64,000 nucleotides of DNA from the NCBI RefSeq assembly GCF_000613125.1, contig NZ_HG964497.1, positions 4,636,850 through 4,700,849 of the forward strand, written 5' to 3'. Positions 1 through 6,659 of the stretch are shown in pieces (within the stretch, counting starts at the first letter, position 1; every line of letters begins with the position of its first letter). The notes beneath the pieces were generated by a model that saw nothing but the letters and a program-made list of their open reading frames with translations, was not told the DNA's origin and made no database searches. Position numbers and translations under genes: made by a program. Origin of the DNA: Bacillus sp. EB01 (GTDB lineage Bacteria > Bacillota > Bacilli > Bacillales > Cytobacillaceae).

Positions 1-439
1 TTTTTACCGAACTCGTACTCATCCCCAGTAGTTGAGAAATTTCAGCATATGATAAATCAGACTCATATTTTAAAAGAAGAAGTTCTGAATAAAGTGGCTT
101 CAAATTAATAAGTAATATACGAAATTCCTCTACACGCTCTTTGGCTAGAATAATAAGTTCGGGGAGTTCTTCGACTTGGTCCTCAATCATTTCTTCGTTT
201 AAATTCAATATGTATTTTTTGTTTTTCCGGCATTGATCATAGTAATAATTCAATGCGACTCGAATTAACCAACTTCGTACTTTAGATGAACGAATAGTAT
301 CAGTATATTTGAGGTATTTGAATGCTGTTTCTTGCACTGCGTCTTGAGCATCCAGGTGAGGCACACCTTTTTTTATCAGGTACCGAAAAACAATATTAAG
401 TTCTCTGTTTAGGATTTCATTATTTAATGGTTCTCCCAT
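1..439 (-). CDS. Sigma-70 family RNA polymerase sigma factor (ECF-like), 3' truncated by window edge
   Basis: Reading leftwards from the ATG at 439, preceded by a GGGGGAGGGAGA Shine-Dalgarno, about 146 codons are open to the window edge. The N-terminal part has the sigma region 2 pattern (HLDAQDAVQETAFKYLKY, then SSKVRSWLIRVALNYYYDQCR). The end shows the region 4 helix-turn-helix (LLLLKYESDLSYAEISQLLG, then MSTSSVK). Size and domain order fit the small extracytoplasmic-function sigma group, which usually directs transcription of a few envelope or stress genes and is controlled by an anti-sigma gene just downstream. That neighbour would lie outside the window, so no target can be named. Confidence 0.85.
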   Translation of the reverse strand, partial: MGEPLNNEILNRELNIVFRYLIKKGVPHLDAQDAVQETAFKYLKYTDTIRSSKVRSWLIRVALNYYYDQCRKNKKYILNLNEEMIEDQVEELPELIILAKERVEEFRILLINLKPLYSELLLLKYESDLSYAEISQLLGMSTSSVK

Positions 440-592
440 TCTCCCTCCCCCTATGTATGTAAGACGTTTAAGATTTAAAAAAGTTATCAAAGCTCAGTTG
501 AAAAATATTCTATTCGGTATTTGCACCAGATAAATCAAAAATGAATACAGTGATATTACGATTCTCCATTTTAAAAGAATGGGGGGGAGAAA

Positions 593-667
593 ATGATTAA
601 CCATTTAATAGTTGAAGTGATTAGCGGTATTCTTGTAGCACTTTTTGTGAATTGGATAAATCGGTGA
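593..667 (+). CDS. 24-residue hydrophobic peptide, Fst/holin-like toxin candidate
   Basis: A very strong Shine-Dalgarno (GGGGGGGAGAAA) precedes an ATG opening 24 codons. The peptide is MINHLIVEVISGILVALF followed by VNWINR: one membrane-spanning helix with a short polar, positively charged C-terminus. That layout, especially the G-I-x-V-A-L-F...W-I-x-R pattern, resembles the Fst/Ldr-type single-helix toxins of type I toxin-antitoxin modules. The resemblance is by eye only. An 8-bp inverted repeat follows at 691-698/710-717, and the next clear terminator is at 923-955. No antisense antitoxin RNA was identified with confidence. Confidence 0.45.
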   Translation: MINHLIVEVISGILVALFVNWINR

Positions 668-1018
668 AGTAAAGGGAAAATTAGTTTCAACAGATCGCAA
701 AAGTTTTAAGCGGTCTGCAAGTAAACATTAATAATTAAAAGTATTATTGAAAATACATAATTTATCAATCAAAAAAGCATCCCAACATCTCAAGTGGCAT
801 TTGAAATTGAAAGCTATTATGGCGCTATATTTAATCGTACAATCTTAATGACAATTATAAATTATGATGTCAATTGCTGTGTAAAGAAATGAAGAAACAA
901 GGAAAAACCTTAATAAATAAGGAAATGACGTGTGCCAATTCACACGTCATTTTTATTGCCATTTATCAATAAAGCACCCGAAAAGGGAACCCTTTAAAGA
1001 ATTAGAAAGGCTCTTTTA
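668..1018. other. Intergenic stretch, mostly featureless
   Basis: AT-rich sequence between the small peptide gene and the minus-strand unknown gene. It holds an inverted repeat (CAGATCGC at 691-698 with GCGGTCTG at 710-717) and the terminator at 923-955. Short open stretches on the plus strand (about 45 codons ending near 891) have no ribosome binding site and resemble nothing I recognise. Confidence 0.5.
923..955. terminator. Intrinsic terminator, possibly bidirectional
   Basis: Perfect stem AAATGACGTGTG / CACACGTCATTT with a 6-nt loop, followed by a T-rich run on the plus strand. It could end a plus-strand transcript starting at the small peptide gene, or the minus-strand transcript of the gene ending at 1019. 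Confidence 0.8.
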
Positions 1019-1801
1019 TTAAAGTTGAACAGTTTCCCGTGAAAATTTTAATAAATCTCCTTCTATGTTGCTGGTTACTGTAAATTTTTCAGTTGCACTC
1101 CTATAAATAGCCTCGAACCTTTCTGCCTCTTCTGTTTCATCAAATGAAACAAGTTGAAGTTGATGTTCTTTAAGCGTTGCAGCTTTGGCTACATTTGCCC
1201 GCAGTGCTTTATGGTTTAATCCACGAACTTCCACCATTTTTACGTCTCCGTATTTTGCAGATAAATAAGTAAGCGACATCTTTATCATGTCCCATGAAGC
1301 ATTTTGGGCAATTCCTAAAAGGAACCCATCCATAAAGGTACTGAATCCCTTTTCAATCGTAATTTTATTTTCGGAAACTATATGTACATCGTATTTTCCT
1401 TGATTAATATCTTTAATTATTTCTTCCATTTCTTCTGATGGGCATTCAATATATAAATAATTGTCGAAGTAAACCTCTTCTGTCCGGATGTTTTCGGTTA
1501 TGGTTTCGTAATGTGAATCAAGGTAATCATTTATGTATCGGATATCATATTCTTTATCTCCCTGGTTGTCGATAGAAAGAAAGAGAAATACGTCTATAAA
1601 ATGGTGATTATTATAGGAATTGATTTCTACCTTTATCCCATCATTTTTATCGTCCATTATTAAGTCTCTCAAATGTTTTTCCACTTGTTTAACGTTTTCT
1701 TCGGTAGCGTAAACACCAGTATGCCGCAACTTGCGTTCTATTTCGCTATAATCATCCCAATTCAAGTAAGCGTCAAATATATTGATCTGTAAAATATTCA
1801 T
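1019..1801 (-). CDS. Hypothetical protein, 260 residues
   Basis: I do not recognise a family. The start chosen is the ATG at 1801, preceded by GGGGGATTAAAG at good spacing; the nine codons upstream lack such a site. The protein is acidic and soluble-looking with no signal peptide or membrane helix. It has an N-terminal half rich in Asp/Glu/Tyr and a more ordered C-terminal half (around residues 155-215, FMDGFLLGIAQNASWDMIKM and nearby). It stands alone on the minus strand inside the accessory island, with a terminator 60-90 nt beyond its stop. Confidence 0.7.
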   Translation of the reverse strand: MNILQINIFDAYLNWDDYSEIERKLRHTGVYATEENVKQVEKHLRDLIMDDKNDGIKVEINSYNNHHFIDVFLFLSIDNQGDKEYDIRYINDYLDSHYETITENIRTEEVYFDNYLYIECPSEEMEEIIKDINQGKYDVHIVSENKITIEKGFSTFMDGFLLGIAQNASWDMIKMSLTYLSAKYGDVKMVEVRGLNHKALRANVAKAATLKEHQLQLVSFDETEEAERFEAIYRSATEKFTVTSNIEGDLLKFSRETVQL

Positions 1802-1828
1802 CTTTAATCCCCCGAGTAGTCTTATCAA

Positions 1829-2321
1829 ACATATATTAACAAACTAACGTAGTTGAATGGTAATTTATTTCTCCACCTTTCCTGGATGAATAACGAAATC
1901 TATACTCTTAATGATAGCTGGCAAGAATGAATGTAGAGAAGCGAATAAAGGAGAACAAGGTATAATACAACCGGTTAAATACAATCAGGTAGAAGAAGGT
2001 ACACACTGGAGACTCAGGAGGAGCTCTGTCTACCCCCTCACTTCGAGATCTCAGGAAAAGCACGAAAAAAACGACCTGAAGAATTAACTAGTCGGTTTAC
2101 TTGTGAGGTGCAAAACGTTAAATCGGAGACCTAACACAAAGCAAATAACATAAATTTCAGAACAAAAATCACAGTATTTTTCACAAACAATAAGGATTAG
2201 AGTAATTTTCAACTCTAAGCTTTTTTGTATTATCTTATTAAACATAAACACCCTATAGTTTAAGTACGTTTCTTCACAAACATTTTTCAGGAATGCTGCC
2301 CATTTTAGATTAAGGAGGTTA
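1829..2321. other. Intergenic stretch without recognisable genes
   Basis: About 490 nt of AT-rich sequence. A plus-strand run of about 58 codons (near 1911-2085) lacks a ribosome binding site and has no family resemblance I can see. No convincing promoter, RNA or repeat copy was found. Confidence 0.5.
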
Positions 2322-2777
2322 TTAATATTGATGAAAACTTGTTTCAGGTGGGGTTACACTTTTAATAATAGCGATTTCTTTTTCCGTAGTATTAGGTACA
2401 AAGAATTCTGTTCCCCAGTGACCTGAATGGAAAATAGGCACTATACCTAAATCTAAATTAACTGTGAACCACTTGAAGTCCCCAAGATTATTCGTATAGT
2501 TTTTCAATAAATAATTTAAAAGTATTAAGTTCTTCTTCCCCTTAAAAATAGTGATATTTTCTTCTTTAAACGTTTTAAATTTACTTAAAGGGAGAGCTTT
2601 AATTTCTTTAATAGTTTCAACTTCTTCATTCCAACAATGAATTTCAACAGTGTCCGTTTTTTCTAAAAAGCAACTTATCAGCGGAACCCAATAATCGTAG
2701 TTTTCATTCAAAGGCTTTGGGAAGGCTGAATTATCAAGTGTATAAATTGGTATGTGAAAAGCTAAATTTTTTTGCAA
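2322..2777 (-). CDS. Hypothetical protein, 151 residues
   Basis: Opens with a TTG at 2777 behind GAGAGGGG at 7-8 nt spacing. No signal peptide or membrane segment. The protein is rich in aromatic residues (YDYWVPLISCF near residue 30, HCWNEE near 48, LGDFKWFTVNLDLGIVPIFH near 105), a look common to small immunity-type or phage-accessory proteins, but I cannot assign a family. It is the last gene of the minus-strand run 2322-5543; a ~75 bp repeat lies just upstream (2818-2900). Confidence 0.65.
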   Translation of the reverse strand: MQKNLAFHIPIYTLDNSAFPKPLNENYDYWVPLISCFLEKTDTVEIHCWNEEVETIKEIKALPLSKFKTFKEENITIFKGKKNLILLNYLLKNYTNNLGDFKWFTVNLDLGIVPIFHSGHWGTEFFVPNTTEKEIAIIKSVTPPETSFHQY

Positions 2778-2817
2778 AAAAATTCCCCTCTCTCACCAAT
2801 ATTATTGATTCTATTGT

Positions 2818-2900
2818 CTAACTAACCTGCTCCGTTAGCATAATAAGGAATTCAACAAAAAAGGCGGTTAATCCTTCCTGGATCAACGCACCTTTTAATT
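2818..2900 (-). repeat. Dispersed gene-flanking repeat, copy R1
   Basis: Copy of a ~75 bp repeat whose plus-strand consensus runs CTAACCTGCCCCGTTAG, TTAATAAGGAATTCAACAAA, AAAGGCGGTTAATCC, TTCCT, then GGATTAACGCACC. On the minus strand the last part forms a hairpin followed by a T run and so serves as terminator for the lipoprotein gene ending at 2920. Other copies lie at 3356, 3649, 4356, 4982 and 5594. Confidence 0.8.
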
Positions 2901-2919
2901 GAATAAGAACAGTCTATAA

Positions 2920-3300
2920 TTAATTTGAGTCTTGTCCAACGATAACTTTCCAACCTGTTTTTTGTTTTTCAACAGGGAAAGTATATTCAGCTAAATTTCC
3001 ATTATTAATTAGTTCAACAGTTGCCTCAAACTCAGTTCCACTAACTTTTTTAAGCTCTACTATTTTAGTATCAGTAATATCTTCGTCAATACTTGAATAT
3101 TGCTCTTTTTGCTCGACTTTATCTGGAAATCTTATATCATCAGCGTATTTTACCATTGATGATATATCCTTTGTTTCCAAAGCCTCTAAATAACTTTTTA
3201 CAAGGTTTGTAACTTCTTCATCGGTAGTTAACGTTGTATTAGTTGAGCAAGCAGCTAAAAATATAAACAATAGACTTCCCAAAACCATAAATTTTTTCAT
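2920..3300 (-). CDS. Small lipoprotein, 126 residues
   Basis: ATG at 3300 follows GGGGGGATAAA. The N-terminus is a classic lipoprotein signal (MKKFMVLGSLLFIFLAAC, lipobox L-A-A-C with Cys18), so the mature protein should be anchored outside the membrane. The rest (about 108 residues) has a helix-rich first part with Val-Lys-Ser-Tyr-Leu-Glu-Ala-Leu-Glu and a beta-rich second part ending in GWKVIVGQD, suggestive of an NTF2-like/DUF4878-type fold; that is inference. It is followed by the R1 repeat-terminator and preceded by R2. Confidence 0.8.
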   Translation of the reverse strand: MKKFMVLGSLLFIFLAACSTNTTLTTDEEVTNLVKSYLEALETKDISSMVKYADDIRFPDKVEQKEQYSSIDEDITDTKIVELKKVSGTEFEATVELINNGNLAEYTFPVEKQKTGWKVIVGQDSN

Positions 3301-3355
3301 TTTATCCCCCCATTTTATGCAATTACACCTTTGTAAAATTATACCATTAACACTC

Positions 3356-3430
3356 GAACTATACTACCCTGTATGTTCTTTAAGGAATACAACAAAAAGA
3401 CCGCTGATCCTTCGTGAACAAAACACTTAT
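3356..3430 (-). repeat. Dispersed gene-flanking repeat, copy R2 (degenerate)
   Basis: Recognisable as GAACTATACTACCCTGTATG, TTCTTTAAGGAATACAACAA and AAAGACCGCTGATCCTTCG. It matches the family consensus through the centre, but its hairpin arm is decayed. It lies 55 nt downstream of the TraX remnant's stop on the minus strand, the same position other copies take behind their genes. Confidence 0.65.
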
Positions 3431-3484
3431 TACTTGAACAAAGGAGCTTCAAATTGATCGATAATATAAAACTATTTCAGCACA

Positions 3485-3649
3485 TCATTGTATGTTCTTG
3501 CCAATAAAATAGAGAAGGATGATATGTATTGGATAGAAGAAGTAGAAGAAGTATTTAAACCCAAACCCTTTCTTGCCGTTATACAGCAATAATAATGGTA
3601 GAGCTAAAAGCATTAGCCACTGAAAATCTGCAAAATTTAATATGCTTCT
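3485..3649 (-). pseudogene. TraX family protein, C-terminal remnant
   Basis: On the minus strand 54 codons are open from an in-frame stop at 3650-3652 down to TGA at 3485. The product contains LMLLALPLLLLYNGKKG, then KYFFYFFYPIHIILLYFIG. This is the hallmark C-terminus of TraX-family membrane proteins (ALPLxLLYNGKRG...KYFFYxFYPxH), which were named for F-pilin acetylation and are common as acyltransferase-like membrane proteins in Firmicutes. The N-terminal three quarters are missing and there is no start. The remnant ends precisely where repeat R3 begins, so the break seems tied to the repeat. Confidence 0.75.
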
Positions 3650-3725
3650 TCAACTGCACCGTTAGCTTAATAAGGAATTCAACAAAAAAGGCGGCTAATC
3701 CTTCCTGGATTATCGCCTTTAATTG
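3649..3725 (-). repeat. Dispersed gene-flanking repeat, copy R3, with terminator
   Basis: Best hairpin of the set: GGCGGCTAATCC, TTCCT loop, GGATTATCGCC, flanked by A6 and T3. Read on the minus strand it is an intrinsic terminator 24 nt after the stop of the gene ending at 3740. The distal part (TTCAACTGCACCGTTAGC) abuts the TraX remnant. Confidence 0.85.
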
Positions 3726-3739
3726 GACATTTTTTTACT

Positions 3740-4360
3740 TTATTCAACGGAATAGTCAATTGAGTTTGCTATCTGAACTAAGGTTTCAGGAGTAACCTTA
3801 TCAGAAACTCTTTTACTAACACTAAAGATATATTGCCAATTATCTCTTTCAAAAACTAGTACATAAAAACCCGAGATATTCATATACTTTGCATTTTTTC
3901 CGTTCTTTAATTTGTAAACTTTTAAAACTTTTTCATCCTTTATGGTTATTTTATGTTTAACTGGCTTGACATCAATTTGATAATGGTTTTCTGGTGTTAT
4001 ATCACTTACAAATTCCACCTCAAAAGAGTCATTCAACTCACCGTCCAAATCACTAAATCTGCCAAAATGGTGAGTAAATGATAAAGGTGGAACTCTTAGC
4101 GGTAATTTTAGTTCTCGTTTAAAATGCTGCTCAAAATCCCTTTTAGCCTCATCAACACTTTTATATCCTATTTCAGGATATATTTTTTCATATAGATCGG
4201 GTTTGTTATTTTCACTTCCATAGACGGTTCCGATATTGGTCCCACAAACTAATACAGCCAATAAGAACAATAAAAAGGTAAATGTTATCCTCAAAGTTCT
4301 CATCCTAAATTTATATTTAGGTCTAGTTTGTACAAGTTTGTTACAAAAATCCTTATTCAA
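3740..4360 (-). CDS. Membrane-anchored or secreted protein, DUF4367-like, 206 residues
   Basis: One N-terminal hydrophobic segment (TLRITFTFLLFLLAVLVC) acts as signal or anchor; the rest is polar and extracellular. The C-terminus (GFYVLVFERDNWQYIFSVSK, then PETLVQIANSID) resembles the DUF4367 pattern of a beta-rich domain closing with an I-A-x-S-I helix; this is a by-eye match. The start is uncertain: the reading frame opens with TTG at 4360, but that codon falls inside repeat copy R4, and the internal ATG at 4303 lacks a good ribosome site. Followed by terminator repeat R3. Confidence 0.7.
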   Translation of the reverse strand: MNKDFCNKLVQTRPKYKFRMRTLRITFTFLLFLLAVLVCGTNIGTVYGSENNKPDLYEKIYPEIGYKSVDEAKRDFEQHFKRELKLPLRVPPLSFTHHFGRFSDLDGELNDSFEVEFVSDITPENHYQIDVKPVKHKITIKDEKVLKVYKLKNGKNAKYMNISGFYVLVFERDNWQYIFSVSKRVSDKVTPETLVQIANSIDYSVE

Positions 4361-4432
4361 CTAAACTGCCCCGTTTGTTTAATAAGGAATTCAGCAAAAA
4401 AGGCGGTTAATCCTTCTTGGATCAACGTACCC
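4356..4432 (-). repeat. Dispersed gene-flanking repeat, copy R4, with terminator
   Basis: Carries CTAAACTGCCCCGTTTG, TTTAATAAGGAATTCAGCAA and AAAGGCGGTTAATCC-TTCTT-GGATCAACG. On the minus strand the hairpin and T run lie about 36 nt beyond the stop of the lipoprotein gene ending at 4468. Its outer end overlaps the TTG start of the next gene. Confidence 0.8.
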
Positions 4433-4467
4433 GTTGTTTGTTAGATGATGTGCATTAAATTGATCGA

Positions 4468-4917
4468 TTACTTGCTATACTTTAGTTCAAATTCCTCTAC
4501 ATTGTCATTCCACTCAATTTTAAACGGGATAACTGTTTGTTCATTAACATACCCATTATCTATCCTTGACCTATCTTGATATACGATAGCTTCTTTTATT
4601 GGAGATAACCCTTCAGGTGCATTTTCAGAACGTTTTCGTTCTCCTCCGTATTTATAAATGTAACTAATTTGATGTACATCTTTTAAATCTCCTAAATCGC
4701 CTTTGTACTCAATGCTCAAGGTGAAATCTGTTTCATATGAGCCTTTTGAAACTTCATTAACTATCGTGGCTTTCCAGTATTCTGCCTCTCCATAATAAGT
4801 TATCTTTTCTACTGTGTTAAATGGTGTACTATCAACCTTCTTTTCATTGTTTTGCTGACAACCAAATATACCGATTGATAAAAACATAAAGGACAAAATA
4901 AAAATGATTTTTTTCAA
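4468..4917 (-). CDS. Lipoprotein, 149 residues
   Basis: Starts at TTG 4917 behind GGGGGAGTGATAATAA. The signal sequence MKKIIFILSFMFLSIGIFGC ends in a lipobox with Cys20, so the mature protein is predicted to be membrane-anchored outside. The mature part is beta-rich and polar (YWKATIVNEVSKGSYETDF, then FKIEWNDNVEEFELKYSK). It resembles many unnamed Bacillus lipoproteins, but no function can be assigned. Flanked by repeat copies R4 and R5. Confidence 0.8.
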   Translation of the reverse strand: MKKIIFILSFMFLSIGIFGCQQNNEKKVDSTPFNTVEKITYYGEAEYWKATIVNEVSKGSYETDFTLSIEYKGDLGDLKDVHQISYIYKYGGERKRSENAPEGLSPIKEAIVYQDRSRIDNGYVNEQTVIPFKIEWNDNVEEFELKYSK

Positions 4918-4981
4918 TTATTATCACTCCCCCTATATCATTATATTTCATTATCAATGCAATTATTTCCTTCAGTCATTC

Positions 4982-5040
4982 TTGAACTAACCTGCCCCGT
5001 TTGTTTAATAAGAGTTCAACAAAAATAGCGGCATTGCTTT
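4982..5040 (-). repeat. Dispersed gene-flanking repeat, copy R5 (shortened)
   Basis: TTGAACTAACCTGCCCCG, TTTGTTTAATAAGAGTTCAA and CAAAAATAGCGGCATTGCTT. The first two thirds match the family; the hairpin half is replaced by a weaker AGC...GCT stem. It lies about 48 nt past the stop of the gene ending at 5088. Confidence 0.75.
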
Positions 5041-5087
5041 TTGATGTTATACATGTTATTTAAATCGGACATATTCACTTTACGTTC

Positions 5088-5543
5088 TTATTGGTAATTA
5101 TTCTCTGATCCTTTGTACTTTTTCTGCTCTTCCCTAATAAATATCACTGCATCTTCTACATTCGTTAGATTGTTTTCGTGCCAACTTTTACCCATTTCTT
5201 TGACCAAAGAATGGACTAAACCAATTTTACTGATCACCATAACATAATGCAGTAAAACAATTATTACTTCATCTTTAAGTCCCAATTCTTGCAAATCCTT
5301 AATTAGATTTACATCTTCTTCTGCAATAGTACCTTTGGGATCTTTAAGAAATTCAAAAGGTGTTGTTGTTTTTACTTGATTCACATACCATTCATCGACA
5401 GTCATTCCAGTTTTAGCTTTAAACTCTTCTTCTCGCTTTGCGTTCCATTCCTGAATAGTCATTCCGTGTATTTCTTTAAATCTTTCTTCTGCTGTTTTAC
5501 CGCGAATGATTTTACCCTTTGTTTGTTTCTTGTTTTTCATCAT
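5088..5543 (-). CDS. DnaD/DnaB C-terminal-domain-like protein, 151 residues
   Basis: The C-terminal half (about residues 75-145: LIKDLQELGLKDEVIIVLLH, YVMVISKIGLVHSLVKEMGK, SWHENNLTNVEDAVIFIREE) has the helical pattern of the DnaB_2/DnaD domain used by Gram-positive replication-initiation proteins: an E-V-I-x-V-L-L-H-Y-V helix, then W and T-x-E-D-A. The N-terminal half is basic and has two short related units (GMTIQEWNAKREEEF and GMTVDEWYVNQ). No winged-helix DnaD N-domain is present, so this is an orphan domain. Starts at ATG 5543 (AAGGGGAAAAGG upstream). Domain call is by eye. Confidence 0.6.
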   Translation of the reverse strand: MMKNKKQTKGKIIRGKTAEERFKEIHGMTIQEWNAKREEEFKAKTGMTVDEWYVNQVKTTTPFEFLKDPKGTIAEEDVNLIKDLQELGLKDEVIIVLLHYVMVISKIGLVHSLVKEMGKSWHENNLTNVEDAVIFIREEQKKYKGSENNYQ

Positions 5544-5593
5544 CCTTTTCCCCTTTATATCTCTTTCATTACATCTTCAAAATTTCCCTACTT

Positions 5594-5625
5594 ATTGAAC
5601 TAACCTGCCCTGTTAGTGTAAGAAC
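5594..5625 (-). repeat. Dispersed gene-flanking repeat, copy R6 (partial)
   Basis: Only the outer third is kept: ATTGAACTAACCTGCCCTG followed by TTAGTGTAAGAAC. It marks the right border of the repeat-linked gene run. Confidence 0.65.
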
Positions 5626-5684
5626 ATCATTTCAAAAACTTTCCAGTATCGATAATATCATTTTAACATAAATTTCCTTTGCCT

Positions 5685-5701
5685 TTTGTAATAATTACAA
5701 A
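5685..5701. promoter_or_regulatory. 17-bp palindrome resembling a Fur/PerR-family operator
   Basis: Perfect palindrome TTTGTAAT-A-ATTACAAA. The central 15 bp differ from the PerR consensus (TTATAATNATTATAA) at one symmetric position pair. No gene start lies immediately downstream on either strand, so its role is unclear. Confidence 0.35.
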
Positions 5702-5990
5702 GAATTCACGCACCTCTAATAATTATTTCATTCCCTGTGAATTACGGTGAAAGGGAGGACATAAATCGCCAAATAGTAGATAAATCGGTAAAAAGTGCAC
5801 TTTGAATTTCGTGCATTTTCCTATGTGCTTTACTATGTTTGCTCCTCTGAAGTAAACCGATTAATGGTTTAAAAGTTACTAAATAGATAAGCAATTCAGT
5901 GGATAGTAATTTTTTTCCCAACTGACCCCTCTTTTGTTTTATATTTTTATAGTTATTGATAGAATAGTTAAAAAATACAAGGAGGGGAAA

Positions 5991-6458
5991 ATGAATATAC
6001 ATAAAAATTTGAAAAGCTTTATTTCTGGATTAAGCCCTACTGATTTTGATTTATTTGTAACGAAAGTCCATTATTTTGTTTTAAAGGAAAATAAAAATGT
6101 AGAAAAAGCAGAAGTTAAAAGAATCATTGAACGGTTTAAATTCGGTAAGACTAGACGCCCCACAGGACGGTATCTAGAGGCGTATGTACACGTGATTGAT
6201 TTATTAGGCTATAGTGTAGCTGATGTGATTCAAGGAACGGGGAAAAAGCAAAAGACGTTCAAGCAATTATACATTTCATCCTTGCCGGCTGACGAGCTTC
6301 CTAAAGAGTTGCAGCCCCACTTTGATGATGAAAAAGTTCAGGAATCTTTCAAGGATCTACTTGAAACGATGATTGAGTATGTTAAGGATGACGATAAGGA
6401 AAAATTTCAAGGAAATCTTGATAAATTCAACGCTTTCCTAAAAATAACATGGTTTTGA
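5991..6458 (+). CDS. Unknown protein upstream of TniQ, 155 residues
   Basis: ATG at 5991 follows a near-perfect AAGGAGGGGAAA. I do not recognise the family. The protein is charged and helical with no signal or membrane segment. The middle (about residues 45-80: RFKFGKTRRPTGRYLEAYVH, VIDLLGYSVADVIQG) has the spacing of a small DNA-binding helical domain, and the C-terminus is a probable amphipathic helix pair. It is the gene immediately before the TniQ-like gene, 200 nt upstream on the same strand. A regulator or accessory targeting factor of the transposon is a reasonable guess from position only. Confidence 0.7.
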   Translation: MNIHKNLKSFISGLSPTDFDLFVTKVHYFVLKENKNVEKAEVKRIIERFKFGKTRRPTGRYLEAYVHVIDLLGYSVADVIQGTGKKQKTFKQLYISSLPADELPKELQPHFDDEKVQESFKDLLETMIEYVKDDDKEKFQGNLDKFNAFLKITWF

Positions 6459-6462
6459 AACC
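6449..6462. repeat. Palindrome at the end of the 155-residue gene
   Basis: TGGTTTTGAAACCA is a 14-bp palindrome overlapping the stop codon. A related half (GCTGGTTTCAGAACC) follows near 6490. This could be an operator or a weak RNA hairpin. Confidence 0.4.
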
Positions 6463-6612
6463 ATCAAATTATATAGGGTTGCATATAAATGCTGGTTTCA
6501 GAACCTGGAGAAAAAATTCGAGTTTATAAAAAACTTTCCGGTTTACAGTCAAAAAATATACTAGTTGAAAAGAAACATACCTGTTTTAATGCCATTGTGG
6601 CTAGGTGAAAAG

Positions 6613-6657
6613 CCTCCTTCCAGGGTTATAGAATAGTACCTGAAAGGAGGTTTTTTT
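6613..6657 (+). promoter_or_regulatory. Terminator-like hairpin that sequesters the tniQ ribosome site
   Basis: CCTCCTTCCAGG (6613-6624) pairs with CCTGAAAGGAGG (6639-6650) over 12 bp with one mismatch and a 14-nt loop, followed by T7 (6651-6657). The 3' arm is exactly the AAAGGAGG Shine-Dalgarno of the TniQ gene, whose GTG start is at 6660. The structure can act as an intrinsic terminator for the upstream transcript and/or block translation of TniQ. Confidence 0.75.
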
Positions 6658-6659
6658 GT

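Larger units (their letters stand above)
3301..3739. other. Gene-poor stretch with two repeat copies and a TraX remnant
   Basis: No intact gene. It holds repeat copies R2 (3356-3430) and R3 (3649-3725) and, between them on the minus strand, the 54-codon end of a TraX-like gene. Confidence 0.7.
5544..5990. other. Gene-poor stretch with repeat R6 and a palindrome
   Basis: Holds the partial repeat copy R6 (5594-5625) and the 17-bp palindrome at 5685-5701. A minus-strand reading frame at 5742-6002 has no supporting features and overlaps the ribosome site of the next gene. Confidence 0.5.

Noticed and set aside
780-891. Plus-strand frame with ...SQVAFEIESYYGAIF...
   Set aside because: Lacks a start with ribosome site and shows no family match; could not be supported as a gene or remnant.
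1911-2086. Plus-strand frame of about 58 codons (MIAGKNECREANKG...)
   Set aside because: No ribosome site and no recognisable family; random open stretch is more likely.
3595-3795. Plus-strand open frame of 66 codons
   Set aside because: It runs through the terminator repeat R3 and the TraX remnant in antisense and has no ribosome site.
2818-5625. CRISPR array
   Set aside because: The six repeats are ~75 bp, spaced 300-700 bp apart with genes between, and carry terminators; there are no spacers or cas genes.
5742-6002. Minus-strand open frame of 86 codons in the gap before the 155-residue gene
   Set aside because: No ribosome site, no domain resemblance, and it overlaps the Shine-Dalgarno and start of the plus-strand gene at 5991.
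6449-6510. Guide-RNA or CRISPR-like repeats next to tniQ (as in CRISPR-associated transposons)
   Set aside because: Only one palindrome and a diverged half copy are present, and no cas gene is nearby; the TniQ has large DNA-reading extensions instead.
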